Below are positions 44,618 through 56,487 of a DNA stretch of 64,000 bases, in pieces; position 1 is the first letter of the stretch, and each line of letters starts with the position of its first letter. Source of the DNA: Moniliella sp. 'wahieum'. Taxonomy: Eukaryota > Basidiomycota > Moniliellomycetes > Moniliellales > Moniliellaceae. The stretch is from the NCBI GenBank assembly GCA_003971905.1, contig RSEE01000001.1:1426001-1490000 (forward strand). The letters are read 5' to 3'. Position numbers and translations under genes: made by a program. Under the pieces are notes generated by a model. The model saw nothing but the letters and a program-made list of their open reading frames with translations, was not told where the DNA came from and made no database searches.

Positions 44618-46020
44618 AGCACTTTGGGTCATTCTTCTTTTCCTTCCCTCTCTACAGCAGGCATGTCGGTTCCCTGATTCCCCCAGCATCCTCCTTGCGG
44701 TCCCCTCAACCTGTTCTCTCCTGTGTCTGACTCACCTTCTCCGCCCGGTTGCTTGCTTCGCAGCAAGGCACCTACCATCGAACGTGGGTGGGTGTGAGAG
44801 CAGCGAAATACTACTCGTGACCTAGTCCACGATGGACTAGGCGGATGGTATGGATACGGCGCCTCCCCATGCCATGCATCCATCAGGCTGCGGGAAACGT
44901 ATTGCGGATACGACAAGTCGCTCGTTACACAACACACAATGGGAATGGGATTCATGGTTGGAGGGCATTGTCGTATACTGCTCATGCAGGTGGCTTTGGA
45001 CAGTTGAGGACCGTGCGGCTGCATGGGTTCTTCCCCTTGTTGAGGTTGTTCCTTGAGACGCTGTGTGAAGTTGGAAGTCTAAGCGTAGTAGGGATCCTCT
45101 TATTCACCGGGTCAACGGGATGACAGGGACGAGTAACCCGTTATGCTGAGCATGGGAAATTCTTTATGGAAACCAGTGTTGACATCCATGCGGCTCTTGA
45201 TGAAAATACGAGGCTGCATGGACGTTTGAGATACTATGGACCACCCGCCAAATGAGCAGGCCGTCGGCACCCAGTACGAAGGAAGTCATATAGGTATCCA
45301 TCGTCAAATTCGTCGATCATGGTCTCTGCTAGGGAGAGCGCGACTCTTCAGACCTTGTTTGTATGATGCGCACGCGCCGGTCGCGAGTGGCACAGGCACG
45401 ACCTCGTGGGTGTCTTCATTTGCTGGCAACCCAACTGCATAGTACTAGCATGGACTTGACTGGTGTGCAGGGCTCGCGGCTCCTCGGTCATCCACTTTCC
45501 TGGGACTCAGGCATGCTGGCCTGCTTGAAAGCCCCAGGAGGAAGAAAAACAAGACAGGGGTGCGGGTGCCTGGGATGCCTGGAGGAGCAGCTGCTGGAGG
45601 CTGTGCGTGATGGAGAAGCAGGCTTGTGGGGGCTTCGGCGTGAGCGCGTGAGCACGATAAGCGATGAGAAAGTTGAAGTGCTGGGGCCGTTAACGCGTTA
45701 ACATGATTTTGCTGAAATACTCGCTGGAGGCATGGTTAAATTTAGTCGTTAAACTTTCAACGTCTGTAGCCCCTTCCCGCCCCGAGTGGGTGGGGGCGGG
45801 ACGGTGGCCTCGGCGGCGAGTACTGAGTGAGCATGCGGCCTTGCCCAAAGAGACTGAGGGCTGGAGTGGCCTTGATTTGGGAGCGCACCACCGCCGCCGC
45901 CCGAGCATCCGACGTGGCTAGCGCTCTTGCCACGCCCCCTGCCCCCCCCCACCACCACCCCACCCCCTCCGATCGCCGTGGATGGCGGTGGGATGATGCC
46001 ACAGGCGCACCAGCCCGCCC
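44618..46020. other. Intergenic gap upstream of the SUMO protease gene
   Basis: No supported gene; ORFs at 44845-45701 lack recognisable features. It contains the perfect 14-bp palindrome GTTAACGCGTTAAC (45689-45702) and CGAGTACTGAGTGAG (45817). The last 150 bp is C-rich. Confidence 0.45.
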
Positions 46021-49000
46021 ATGCGTCGCCCTCGACCCGGCCATCCCCGTCTCCTCGTCACCCGTCCGCCCACCATCGACCTCGACATACAGCCCGACCC
46101 CTCCCACAAGACCACCACCACCGCCGCCTCCTCTTCTGCGTCATCCCGCACCCCTTCCCCCCTCAACCGGCGTCCACGCGCACGCGCACGCCCCCGTCCC
46201 TCGGCCAGGATACGCTTCGAGCCTCCGCCCACCCAGCAACTGGGCCTCGTGCCACACTCGTCGCATACCGTCCTGTCTCCCTTCCGGCCTCTGCCCCCAG
46301 CTGCGTCCAACCAGCTCGTCATTTCCACCAAGCCTTCCTCCCGCCGCGCTTCGTCCCGACCCAGCTCGGCTTCTACCTCCTCGGCCCGGCTGTCCTTTAC
46401 GTACTCACCCTTTGTCCGCAACGCTCGCGCCCCCTCGGCCCCCATGGGCATCCGTCCCCCGCGGCCCCCTGTACCTTCAAACTCCTTGGCTCCGATCGCT
46501 ATCGCCGACTCGGATGACGATGAGCCCGAGCTGACTCCGCCCCCTGCAGCGGACCCCTCACACCCTCCACCTTTGCCCCGCCCCTCCTCAACACACTCCC
46601 TTCCTCCCCCCGCCTTCCTCCCCGGCACCTCAGCCTACGACACCTGGCCGGACCAACCGGAAGCGCAAACGCTGCCCTGAAACATATTTCCGCTCAACCA
46701 ATTCGTGGTATGACGCGGCCGTGCAGCGCCAGGCTCCCGAGTCTGGCACGTCTTCCTCCCATACGATGACACCCCATTCCGCCACCAGCAATGACTCTCC
46801 GCCCCCGCGCAAGACAGCGCAACCCATCAACAAGCCTATCGACTTGGCGTCCTCGCGCTCACCAGCACCTGTCAAAAAGACATTTGATCTGCTAGGTTCC
46901 GTTTCCAATGACGACAGTGGCGCCCCACTCTCGCGGCCTCGGTCTATACCCCGGACCACCCAAGTGGTGTCAGACGACGAGGATGACGAAGAGAGGCCTG
47001 CCACTCAGACTGTGCCCAAGCCTGCATTACTTTCGACCACATCGCTGCCCACACCAGAGCGAGTCAAACTTAGCTTGGTTCAGCTTATTGTGCCCAATGT
47101 CGTCAACTGGACGGCATCCTCCTTGGATCGGCGGCTGGGCCAAGTGTATTGGATTCCAGGTTCTCCCTCCCGTCTCAAGATTGGCATGTTTCCACTTGAA
47201 CTCGATGAGTATTGGGTGATCCAAGAAGATGACATGGAGGCAGTGGAGATGGTACGTCGACGTATTTGGCCTTTTTGTGCATGCGCACGTGTTTGCTAAC
47301 ATCCTCACTACCCATGAAGGCCTTGGACAGCCATAAGGACCATGCCCTTTGGATAAAGTTGCGTATGCCCCCCCAGCGGCGGAACACGGGAGCCTTGGCT
47401 CTCAAACGATATGTCCCTCGCATGAAGTTTGCCAAGGTTCAAAGCTCGATGGAAGTGGCTCTGCGCTTTAGTGTCACCAAACCAGCTGAGCAACAATCTT
47501 ACGTGGATCTGTTCCGTCACTTGAAGGCCGCACAGGCAAAGGGCGCTTCTTTCACACTTTCCGACTCGAGCGACAGTCTTCAACGCCGATTGGCGAAAAT
47601 GACCGCCGCACCCAAGGTGTCTACTAGCCTTAACACTCCCAACCATATTCCCCTTTCCGACCTGATTGCTTCGCTTGACATTTCCTTGTGGGATCCCATT
47701 TCGGGTTCAGACTCTTCTATGTCGGGCAGGAAGAGTCAGACGCTCCCCGCATGGTACCAAACGGAGAAAACTGACTCTCGCACCAGTTGGCTCAGAGGCT
47801 GGCGAGGAAGCGCACGGGTCTTTTCTGCGCCTCCCGCGCCAAATCGCGAGCCAGCGCGCGCCCCTCAGACCTCGGGTTCAGCCTTTCTCCCTCTTCTTCA
47901 GACTCCGTGTCTGAGTTGGGGCTTGACTCGGAAGCTGAGTTGGATCAGGCCAATTCTCTGGCCCGGTCCCATGCCAACCCCGCTTCTACTCGGCCTCCAC
48001 TTCCGCCTGAAGAGGATACTACCATCCTATTCTATCCTCAAAACGGGGCAAGGGATCTGTTGCGTTGGTCAAGAGCGATATGTTCAAGTTGGACGACGGA
48101 GCGTGGCTGAATGACACGGTAATTGACTTTGCGCTCAAGTACATTCATTCTCAACTGGAGCAAGACGTTGATCCGGTCCACCGGGCTGGGGCCGATCAGA
48201 TCCTCGTTCTTACTGCCTTTTTTTACACCCAGCTCACTTCAGCCAAATCGGGAAGCTGGCTACGCTCGGGTGCGCAAGTGGACCAAAGATGTCGATGTGT
48301 TTGGTAAGCGGTACATTGTTGTCCCCATCAATGAGAACTTGCACTGGTACCTTGCCATCATTGTTCATCCTGCGCGCATCCTTCAAGCTACCTGCCCGGA
48401 TTCTGGTGACTCTCGCCCTGCTGAGACCAGGCGCCGGTCCGGTCGAACGTCCCGCCTTGCCGTGCAATCTTCAGACATTTCGTTGTCAGAGAACGAACAA
48501 CAAGGACAGAATCGCCAGTCTCCTCCAAGCAAGCATCACCACGCCCACCTAGCCCGTCCATCCCGATGCCTACTTTAGCAGACCCTGTTCGTCAGGCCCG
48601 GGACCCTTCCTCGGCAATGTCTGACTTGACCTCTTGCAGCGAGGGCCACAGCCCCAAGCCCAGTTCGGCTCATGAGGCATTGTCTGTCCGCAAGCCAGGG
48701 TTCCGCGTGTCTCCTCCATCCCATGGAGATGCAAGCTCAGCTGTGGTCCACAAGGGGCGTAGAGCCACCACTACGTCTTCACCGGATCCTTTAGAGGGTT
48801 GTATATCAAGCCCCATCTCTCAGCCCCAAGACCCTAGCCTGGAGATGGGTGAGGCAAGTACTCCCACAAAGAGTCAAACCCATCCGGCGGAGTCAGAGAT
48901 CACCCCGTTCTCGGGTTTCCGTCTCTTAGGGAGGGGTCCCCATCCCTTTCCCAGAATTCCCAGAATTCCCAGAATTCCAGAATAGCGCGAGCCAATCTCT

Positions 49001-50482
49001 CTCCCCGCCCTTCGGCAACCAACTGAGGAACGGCAAGAGGTCTCCGTCTCCCGTGTCTAGCCACTCTTCTCCACCTCGATGGGATACAGAGAACGGCAGC
49101 ACTTCCAACCTGGTGGGATACAGCCCCAGTGCAACAAACACTATCGCGACTTGGATCCCGCTCCGCGGAATGGAGAGCCGGAACGACAGACGTTCCCGGA
49201 CAATCCTCCATGGACAACAACAATCCCGCACTTGCAACTCCCAGGCGATTGGAATCAGTTAGCTTAACCGATCCGATCCCCTTCACACCTTCTCCTCCCT
49301 TCACCGTGTCGGATGACGAATCGGGTTCGGAAGGCGGCCAGCGCGGTACGCTCGTCGGGGGAGGGTATCCACAATTGGCAAATGGATCGTTTGCCCGTCG
49401 GAAGAGGACCCGGGATCAAGAAACGGGTGACGCCATGTTGGACGCCGAAACCGTCCAATCTGGCAAGACGTCGTGCCTGCTTTGGCGCAATATCTGGCAT
49501 CGGAGCAACAGATGAACACGTCCTCCTACCGTTAGCACTCTCCACCTCGTCATGTCCCCGCACATCGCCTCGTGGTGCGGGCAAACGAACCAGTCGCCCA
49601 TTATGATCGAGATGACGCCATGCCAGAACCGCAAAAGGTCTCTGTGGCCCCTGGCACGGTCGACAATGACGAACGTTCTCGGGCCGCTCAGCGGGCTCAG
49701 AAACGAGCGGCTGCTTTGGACCGAGCCGACGCGCGGCAACAACAACGTCAAAATAAAGCTGCTGCCGTGCTGGACCAGACGGAGGTGCCGGTAGTGATCA
49801 CGTTTGACTCGCTCCGGAGTCGCAACGGGCACCTGAAAGTGAATCGGGACTTGAGTTCGTGGCTCCGGTTTGAGGCACAGGACAAGATGGGCAAGACGGT
49901 GGACAGCGGATAATGTGCGCGTACATTGACGCATTTATCCCCCAACAGCCCAACTGGTGGGATTGCGGGATCTATATGATTCACTTTTTTGACCGGTTTG
50001 CCTCGGCGCCCGAAGACACGCTGCGTCACCTTCGGTCATGTGATCCCGACTGGCTTTTGGGGTGCCGACGAGGTTGTACAAAGCGAAGGCAGTGGCGCCA
50101 CCTGATTACCCGTCTTTCGGACCAGTGGCTCAAGAGCCAGGTCCAACACCCGAACACGACCAATGAGTCCCCCACGGACGACGCCGAACCAATCGAAGAG
50201 ATTCACGCAGAGCAGCAACTTCCCAATGGGACCAATGGACAAAGTCCCATCGCATCATCTCCCCCGCCTTCTCCGTCCCAGTCAAACAACTTGATACCTG
50301 GCAATAACGAGCCAAGCTCGTTCCCTCCGCCCCCGCACGAACTCCCGATCCCCCATCCGGGGGCACATGGAGACGTTCCTCTTCCTCCGCCTCCGGCAGC
50401 CTCCACCCAAGACCCCTCGTCGGAACCAGCGTGGGCATCTCGGTACTCCCGCCTCCTTTCTTGTTTTCATCACTTGGATTAA
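46021..50482 (+). CDS. Ulp2/SENP6-7-type SUMO-specific protease (peptidase C48)
   Basis: The long disordered N-terminus (MRRPRPGHPRLLVTRPPTID, Ser/Pro-rich, acidic DSDDDEPEL) leads into RVKLSLVQLIVPNVVNWTAS, an intron at 47252-47319 (GTACGT...TGAAG), and YVDLFRHLKAAQAKG. The catalytic domain reads LDDGAWLNDTVIDFALKYIH (substrate-tunnel Trp), FGKRYIVVPINENLHWYLAI (catalytic His), VVITFDSLRS (catalytic Asp, about 49805) and PQQPNWWDCGIYMIHFFDRF (catalytic Cys, about 49967). His and Asp are separated by about 1.4 kb of disordered sequence, as in Ulp2/SENP6/7 enzymes. The C-terminal tail is Pro-rich with stop 50482. The frame breaks several times. By family it trims poly-SUMO chains in the nucleus. 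Confidence 0.88.
48947..48982 (+). repeat. Tandem CCCAGAATT repeat inside the SUMO protease gene
   Basis: Three to four copies of a 9-bp unit, which in one frame give repeated RIP tripeptides. It lies in the disordered insertion between catalytic His and Asp. Confidence 0.85.
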
Positions 50483-50799
50483 GGGGGGGGAGGGACAGCC
50501 CCACCGGGTCTGGTTCAGTCTGACGTGCGTCAATCGCCTATTTTGGTTTATGGGCCAGATATGGGTGTAGCTGATGTGGTCCCACAAGACACATACGACG
50601 ATTCTGATCCTGTCGTCAAATGGTGACGACGCTATTCTGGGCCTTGAAGCTTCAAGCTTTTCAGCTTCAAGCCAGCTTCCTACTAATACGCGGCCACATG
50701 TCATGTGCAATCTCATCTTGCCACCTTACTTCCCCGGTGCATTGGCTACGTGACAAGGGAAGGAAGGAACGAGCACAGCAATTGATTTGACCGCCATAC
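50483..50799. other. Convergent 3' intergenic gap with an AAGCTT palindrome cluster
   Basis: No gene. CTTGAAGCTTCAAGC and TCAGCTTCAAGCCAGCTTCC occur at about 50643-50681. Confidence 0.6.
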
Positions 50800-51926
50800 C
50801 TAGAGCAGCTTTTTGACCTCGACAATCTTGGGGTAGCGGTCCTCCATTTCCTTAGTGATGCAGGGGAAGGGGAGGAGCCGTTGATGCCCTTGGGGAGGAA
50901 CGAGGAAGCTCTCGTTGCCGGTAGCCAGCGTGCCGTCGGCGAGCTGACCGCGAATGAATTGGCCATGGGCATGCCACGTCAACCCGCGAATGGCATCTTG
51001 GATGCGGATGAGACCGCGCTTGGGCCCAGGGATCTGGCCCATGAGGTAAATCAAGTTCTCCTCCGTGTCGACACGCAACACGCGCACATTGTGAAGGTGC
51101 GCTTCTTGCCGCCCATCCGGCGGGCATCTTCTTGAGCGGCATCACACGCGACGGCGTGGCATCGAACAATCGAACCGGGACGACGGTGCCAGAGCGAGGT
51201 ACCGTGGGTATTGGGACCACCACCAAAGCCATGGCGCTTCACCACACCCTGGAAACCTTTGCCCTTGGACTTGCCCACCACATCCACTTTTTGCCTGGCA
51301 CAAATTGCAGCACAGAGAGCTTGGTTCCCTTGGGCACAAGTCCATCGCGAGACACGCGGAACAACGCGCACGGCCCTGAGCTTGCGCTGCTTGGTCTTTG
51401 GAAGCGTATCAAACGGAACCGTGCCGGCATACACCATCAGACCCAGGTACGGCCGGGCGACTGCGCATACGATGCACGCGGGCCCGGCGGAAGTTGGTCT
51501 TGAGCCTTGAACTTGGCCGGGTTGAACCAACGGGTACGGAATCACCTGGTTGTTCAGGCAGTGCACCACCGTGCACGGCACACGGTCGCCGTTGGGAAGA
51601 AAGTGGACACCATGCCCACCTTGAACCGAGCAGGCCGACGCGCTGCGCAAGCGGATGCCACGGCGCGCTGCACCGTCGTAGGCAGCTCGGGCATCTGCTC
51701 GTTCATCGTCAGCGCTCGATGTCGAGCGGCGGAAGAGTGAGTTCGGCGCCATTGAAGGCAACATTGACGGGGGCGGCGGGAGAGGGAGGGGGGGCAGCCG
51801 GGCAGCGGGAGTGGCGGCGGCAGGCGCAGGGGCCGAGGCGATGGAGGTGGTGGCGACCGAGCGCGGAGGCCCCGCGGGTGGCGCGGGAGGCGCGGCGGTG
51901 ATGGTGCGGGCGAGCGACTGGCGCAT
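50800..51926 (-). CDS. Mitochondrial large-subunit ribosomal protein uL3m
   Basis: The N-terminus [20 protein letters not shown] is Ser/Arg/Ala-rich without acidic residues, as in a mitochondrial presequence. The L3 fold follows: [57 protein letters not shown] (the universal L3 signature) and, after a frame break, [33 protein letters not shown]. The C-terminal extension ends KIVEVKKLL at 50800. The orthologue in yeast is MRPL9. It is divergent from the CK2 beta gene, 393 bp away. Confidence 0.93.
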
Positions 51927-52319
51927 CGGGCGGGGGGGGGCGGTGGCTCGACGGACGACGAAGAGCGGCGGGGGGGCCGAAGAAGAAGGCTGGCGGCGGA
52001 GGATTTCTGGCTTACGTCCGCAGGGTGGTCATGTGACCGGGGTGTGGTGAGGTAAGCGGGGGTGAAACGTTCAGGATCCCGTGGCTGCGCATGGCTGGTG
52101 TGCTGCCGTGACGCGGCCTAAGCCCAGCCGCCTCGCGTCGGCCAGCACGCAGCACAGGCCGCGGCCGCTGACCTAAGCACACCCGCAGCGGCAGTCCCCC
52201 GCCCGCTCCCACGCGCTAGGGTTGCCCTGGCCTTCCGCCTTTCACCAGCAAGCGCCCTTTGCTCGCCGCCTGCCCGCCCGCCCCGTTCCCCGCCGCCCAC
52301 CACCCCGCACGCCTCCGCC
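51927..52319. promoter_or_regulatory. Divergent promoter region of uL3m and CK2 beta
   Basis: A 393-bp GC-rich gap between two divergent start codons, with CpG-rich sequence and no evident TATA box. Confidence 0.5.
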
Positions 52320-53517
52320 ATGGCCGACGCTGCTCCCATCGACCCCATCATCCCGACGACCTCGAAAGCGTCAGCGAGAGCGGCACCGAAAGCCTCACCT
52401 GGATCGGCTGGTTCTGCTCCCTCCCCGGCCACGAGTACTTTGCCGAGGTCAGCGAAGACTTTATCGAGGATGACTTCAACCTCACGGGCCTCAATGCCCT
52501 CGTGCCCTTCTACCGCGAAGCGCTCGAAATGATCCTCGACGTAGAGCCGCGTATGTATGCGTTCCGTGTGGTGCCACACCCAGCCCCCCGCTCACACAAC
52601 CTCCTCCCCCCCCCCAGTTGAAGAGGACTCCCCCAAAATCCCCGACGTGTCCATCGTCGAGAGCAGCGCCGAGTTACTCTATGGTCTCATCCACCAGCGG
52701 TACATCCTCACCGCCAAGGGAATGCAGCAAATGGTACGTGTTTCCGTGCCCTTGGCATCGACGGGCCCTCCCACTAACACTTCAACGCGCCACGCTTTTC
52801 TTCCTTTTCTTCCTAGGTCGACATGTACGGGTTGGGGCATTTTGGTTACTGTCCCAGAGTATACTGCCACTCCCACCCTGTCCTGCCCTGCGGCCGTTCC
52901 GACCTGCCGGGGCTGGATACCGTCAAACTCTTCTGCCCCAACTGCATGGATTGCTACGCCCCACCTTCTTCGCGGTTCCACAGCGTGGACGGTACGTGAC
53001 GTGTTTCCTCCTCCTTGATACCGCTGTTGCTACCTGCTCTGTCATTGCTGCTGTGCTCAGGCGCTTTCTTTGGCATTACTTTCCCACACCTCGTTCTCCA
53101 AAGCTGTCGGGATCTGGCGCCTGCCCCATCGCGTCGTCGCGACTGCTGACCCTGCTCCAAGACGGAGCAGGGTCGGACCTGGATGTGGCATCGGACGATG
53201 AGGACAACGGCGCATCCCAGGAAGCATCCACGCTTCCTCGCTCTCAATTGGGGCAGGAGCCTCCGCGACCAATGGTGTATTCACCGGATCTACGGCTTCC
53301 GCGTTTCGGAACTGGCCAAGTCTGGCCCGAGGATGCAATGGCTCCGTTCTCGTCCCGCTCCTATGCCGAGCTCATTGGTCGTGCACCCCAGCCACAAACT
53401 AACAGGGAAGATGAGAAGGAGCAGGCGGTAGAGCCCATGTCAACCACTCCAAGCTTAGCGGGCGACGCGGCAGAGCGGAGGACAGACCATATGTCCATCT
53501 CGGAGGGAGGGGTCTAA
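52320..53517 (+). CDS. Casein kinase II regulatory (beta) subunit
   Basis: The start [18 protein letters not shown] is followed by a frame break to [33 protein letters not shown]. Three introns are clear: 52551-52617 (GTATGT), 52734-52816 (GTACGT) and 52992-53060 (GTACGT). Exons give [52 protein letters not shown] (the zinc-ribbon CPxxxC...CPxC that mediates dimerisation) and [13 protein letters not shown]. About 50 residues of acidic, Ser-rich sequence ([18 protein letters not shown]) are inserted before [20 protein letters not shown], the C-terminal segment that contacts the catalytic subunit. The acidic tail ends SISEGGV. By family it stabilises and targets CK2. Confidence 0.93.
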
Positions 53518-54168
53518 ATTCTGCCACCCCTATAGCCCCCAGTGATTGGCGTCGGGACCTATGCAGTGGGCCGGGACACTGCGGAGCTGTCCACGCCGGG
53601 GTAGGTGCTCATGACATCCTCTCCCCCCCCTGTCCTTTCTCAGATCACATCTGCTGCTGCTACCCCGTTACCCTGTGGCACTTTCGTGTCGTAATAAAAG
53701 TCGGTGGCCGTACCCCATCTCTACAGGCTCTTTGTTGATGTCCCTCCCTCTCCTATCCTATGCTTCTTGGCCACTTGTCGTGATGCATGGACATTCCATT
53801 TTTGAGTACCAACACATGCAGGTACTCGTATTCTCCCTTGGTCCCTTTTAACCCCAGTTTCTATCCCACTCTGGCCCTGCCCCGGCTGCCTGTCCTGCCC
53901 TGTCTGTCCTGTCCTTTTTGGGCTTGCGCGCCCCGCGCCGCGTTATGAATGGCAACCTAGGGGAGAAATCCGGTACCGACAACGATGACTATATCAGGTC
54001 AAAAGCACTGGACAGGATATTCGATAAGGACTGGCAAGGCGTATCATCCTTTCTCCAGAATGACCTGACCAGGTTCTCGGGGACTTGCTGAGCGGAACAT
54101 GGTGAGGTCCACACGTATACGCGTCAAGCAAGGGTAACAGCCAAAAAACAGTAGCGAAGAACCGTAGA
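53518..54168. other. Convergent 3' intergenic region
   Basis: No gene. It is T/C-rich with many poly-pyrimidine stretches, and AATAAA-like TAATAAAAG at about 53692 may be a poly(A) signal for CK2 beta. Confidence 0.5.
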
Positions 54169-55769
54169 TTACGCGTCGGCCCCCGACACAGGCGCAGGAG
54201 TAGAATGGTCGTTGGTGGCGTGGGGTGTCCTCGGCGGACTTTTGGTTCTTGGGAGCATGGGCCGACTTGTCCTTGGCATCTTTGTCCGGTGTCGAGCCTT
54301 GCGGACGCGCCTTGCGTCCATTGCCTGGCCCATGGCCGAGGTGCGGAAGACGTACCCGCGTGTCTTTTCAATCACGTCGTTTGTAAATGGCCTGCGGCGG
54401 CTGGTTCATGTACACCATCCGTTCCTTCAGGTCAATCTTAGCGTCCACGTTGGACTCGCGGATCAGGTTGACCACCCACTTCTCCCCCTCCTCAGGGGAC
54501 AGGTTGAGGCGCTTAGACAGGTCGGTAATGTCCACACGGTGGTGAATGCCGCAGTAGAGTTCTGAGATGAGCCAACGGGCCGACTCGAGGAACTGTTCCT
54601 TGTGCTCCGCAAGGAAAAAGTCATTGTCCACCACCAACTCGGCCTTGGTCAGCTCGCCTGGGCACCTCAAAGTCAATTCGTCAAAGAGCACAAGGATGAA
54701 CTTGAGCACCGGGTCTGCCGGGCCGACCGCACGGGCGCTCTCCCCAGGCGCCAAGGGCAGGCTCCTCCAGCTCCTCCTCACGCCGGTCTTGTTCGGCCTG
54801 GAGGACCTTGACCAACTCCCGCATCGCATTTTGCGAGTAAAGCTTGGTCACGCCGCACGGTCGCGCCGGCTGCGGCCGAACCAGCCTGGAGCACATGGTA
54901 CGCGCGCGTCGTACGGCGGGTCAAGACCAGGGCCACAACCAAGTACCGCAACAACCACGGCGCCGACGTTTGCACAGCACTCAGGTACGCCGGGGAAAAA
55001 AAGTGCTCGACAGCAGCTCCCGGCCTTGCGGGTGGTTAAAGTATACAAACAACGACCAATGCAAGAGCCAAACCCGTTTCTTGAGCAGTTGCTCGTTCAC
55101 CCCTTGCCCCGAGCTCAAGCTGTCCGCCAAGGGGGAGACGTCGGTCGAGTCGCCACTTACCGTCGCCCCGGCCCCAGCCCCACTTTCAACCTGGTCCCGC
55201 AGCAGCTTGAGCTCGGTCAGGGCGTCGTCCCAGTTCCCAAGAGCGTGTCCGCGGCCAACTTGCCCCAGTAGGTCGACAGGGTCAAGGCAGGGTCGGTGTA
55301 GAGAAGACGCGGAAGTGGTAGAGGTAGCTCGAGCCGCAGCGTAGTTGCCCGAGCTGAACTGGAAAAAGCCGTAGCGGTAAAGAGCATTAATATTGTCAAG
55401 CGAGAGACCGTGCTGCTGCTCGAGAACCCTGAGGTTGCGCTGCTTGTCGTTGGTGAGGTTGCTGAGCACAGTAGGATCCTCAATCACCTTGATGGCGGGG
55501 CCGACGGCAGCGTCGAGCTCCTTCTCTTTCGCCGCCACGGCCTCCTCGGACTTGGCGGCAGCAGCGGGCAGGGCCTGGCCAGGGTACGCAGCCTGGAACA
55601 GCTCGTTGGCAAACTGGGCCATGTCCGTGTCGCGGGCCAGCTCGTACTGGGCCTTGGCCAGATCGGCTTCGTTGAAGAGGTCGGTGCTGCCGAGGAATTG
55701 GAGCATGGGGATGGCCAGGTGGCGATCCACATGCTGCAGGAACTTGCCGGTCAGGTCGTACTCGGCCAT
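54169..55769 (-). CDS. Translation initiation factor eIF3 subunit e (INT6)
   Basis: The N-terminal frame reads MAEYDLTGKFLQHVDRHLAI, PMLQFLGSTDLFNEADLAKA, QFANELFQAAYPGQ and RVLEQQHGLSLDNINALYRY, the eIF3e N-terminal domain. In other frames follow PWLLRYLVVALVLTRRT and then the PCI domain: VVDNDFFLAEHKEQFLESAR, WLISELYCGIHHRVDITDLS, KRLNLSPEEGEKWVVNLIRE and NVDAKIDLKERMVYMNQPP. The end IEKTRGYVFRTSAMGQAMDA matches the family C-terminus, with a basic Ser/Pro tail. No introns are evident, and frame breaks occur near 54975, 54880 and 54370. Its presence separates this organism from Saccharomyces, which lacks this subunit. Confidence 0.95.
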
Positions 55770-56487
55770 GCTGGGCAGGGAGGCAGCAAAAGCGACGCGG
55801 GAGGGGCAAAGAGGTGGTTGGTCGAGCGTCGTAGCCGGGCGACGGCCAGCCCATGCGGGAGGCGGGCGGCGGAAAAAGGCGAAAAGCGAAGAAATTGCGC
55901 AGGCACCGCGCCACTCTCGCCTGCGGCCTCTGTTTCCATCGGGCCAAACCCTAACGCGCAGCGGCAGCAGCCGCACGCAGCACCACGCAGCACCACGCCA
56001 GCCACCGCGGCCCAGCCGCAGGGCACCGCACCAGCCCAGCAGCCGCCCGCCTTTCCTCGCCTCGTCTCGCTGCTCTACGCTAAAGGGTGGGCGACTGACT
56101 GCACCGCTATGTCGTCCACAACAGGCGCTCGAACCATGGAGTGTGTATTTCTGGCGCGATAGGGTATGGGAAGGGGGAGCTTAAACAGAAAAAACGAGGC
56201 TGCACGCACGCACACACACACCACCACCATATCATCATCGCTCTCCTCTCCGACAGCGAGTGTGCATACGCGCCCAAAAAACGTCTGTGGGGAGATGTGT
56301 CTCCCCCTCGAGTCAACATCGTAACAGGTAACGGCGGGGCGCCCAGGGCCCCCACTCGCTGGAGGTGAGGAACACCCATAGGAGTCATAGCGTCGTCAAT
56401 ACAGGATCGACCATATATCCAAGGTAGCCCTACACCTTTGGGTGACTAGCTTCTCGCCACCCTCAATGAAAAGAACATGCGAGGTTG
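55770..56487. other. Intergenic gap upstream of eIF3e
   Basis: No supported gene. It contains CAGCACCACGCAGCACCACG direct repeats (about 55978-55997) and a (CA)n-like ACACACACACCACCACC tract (56208-56226). Confidence 0.45.
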
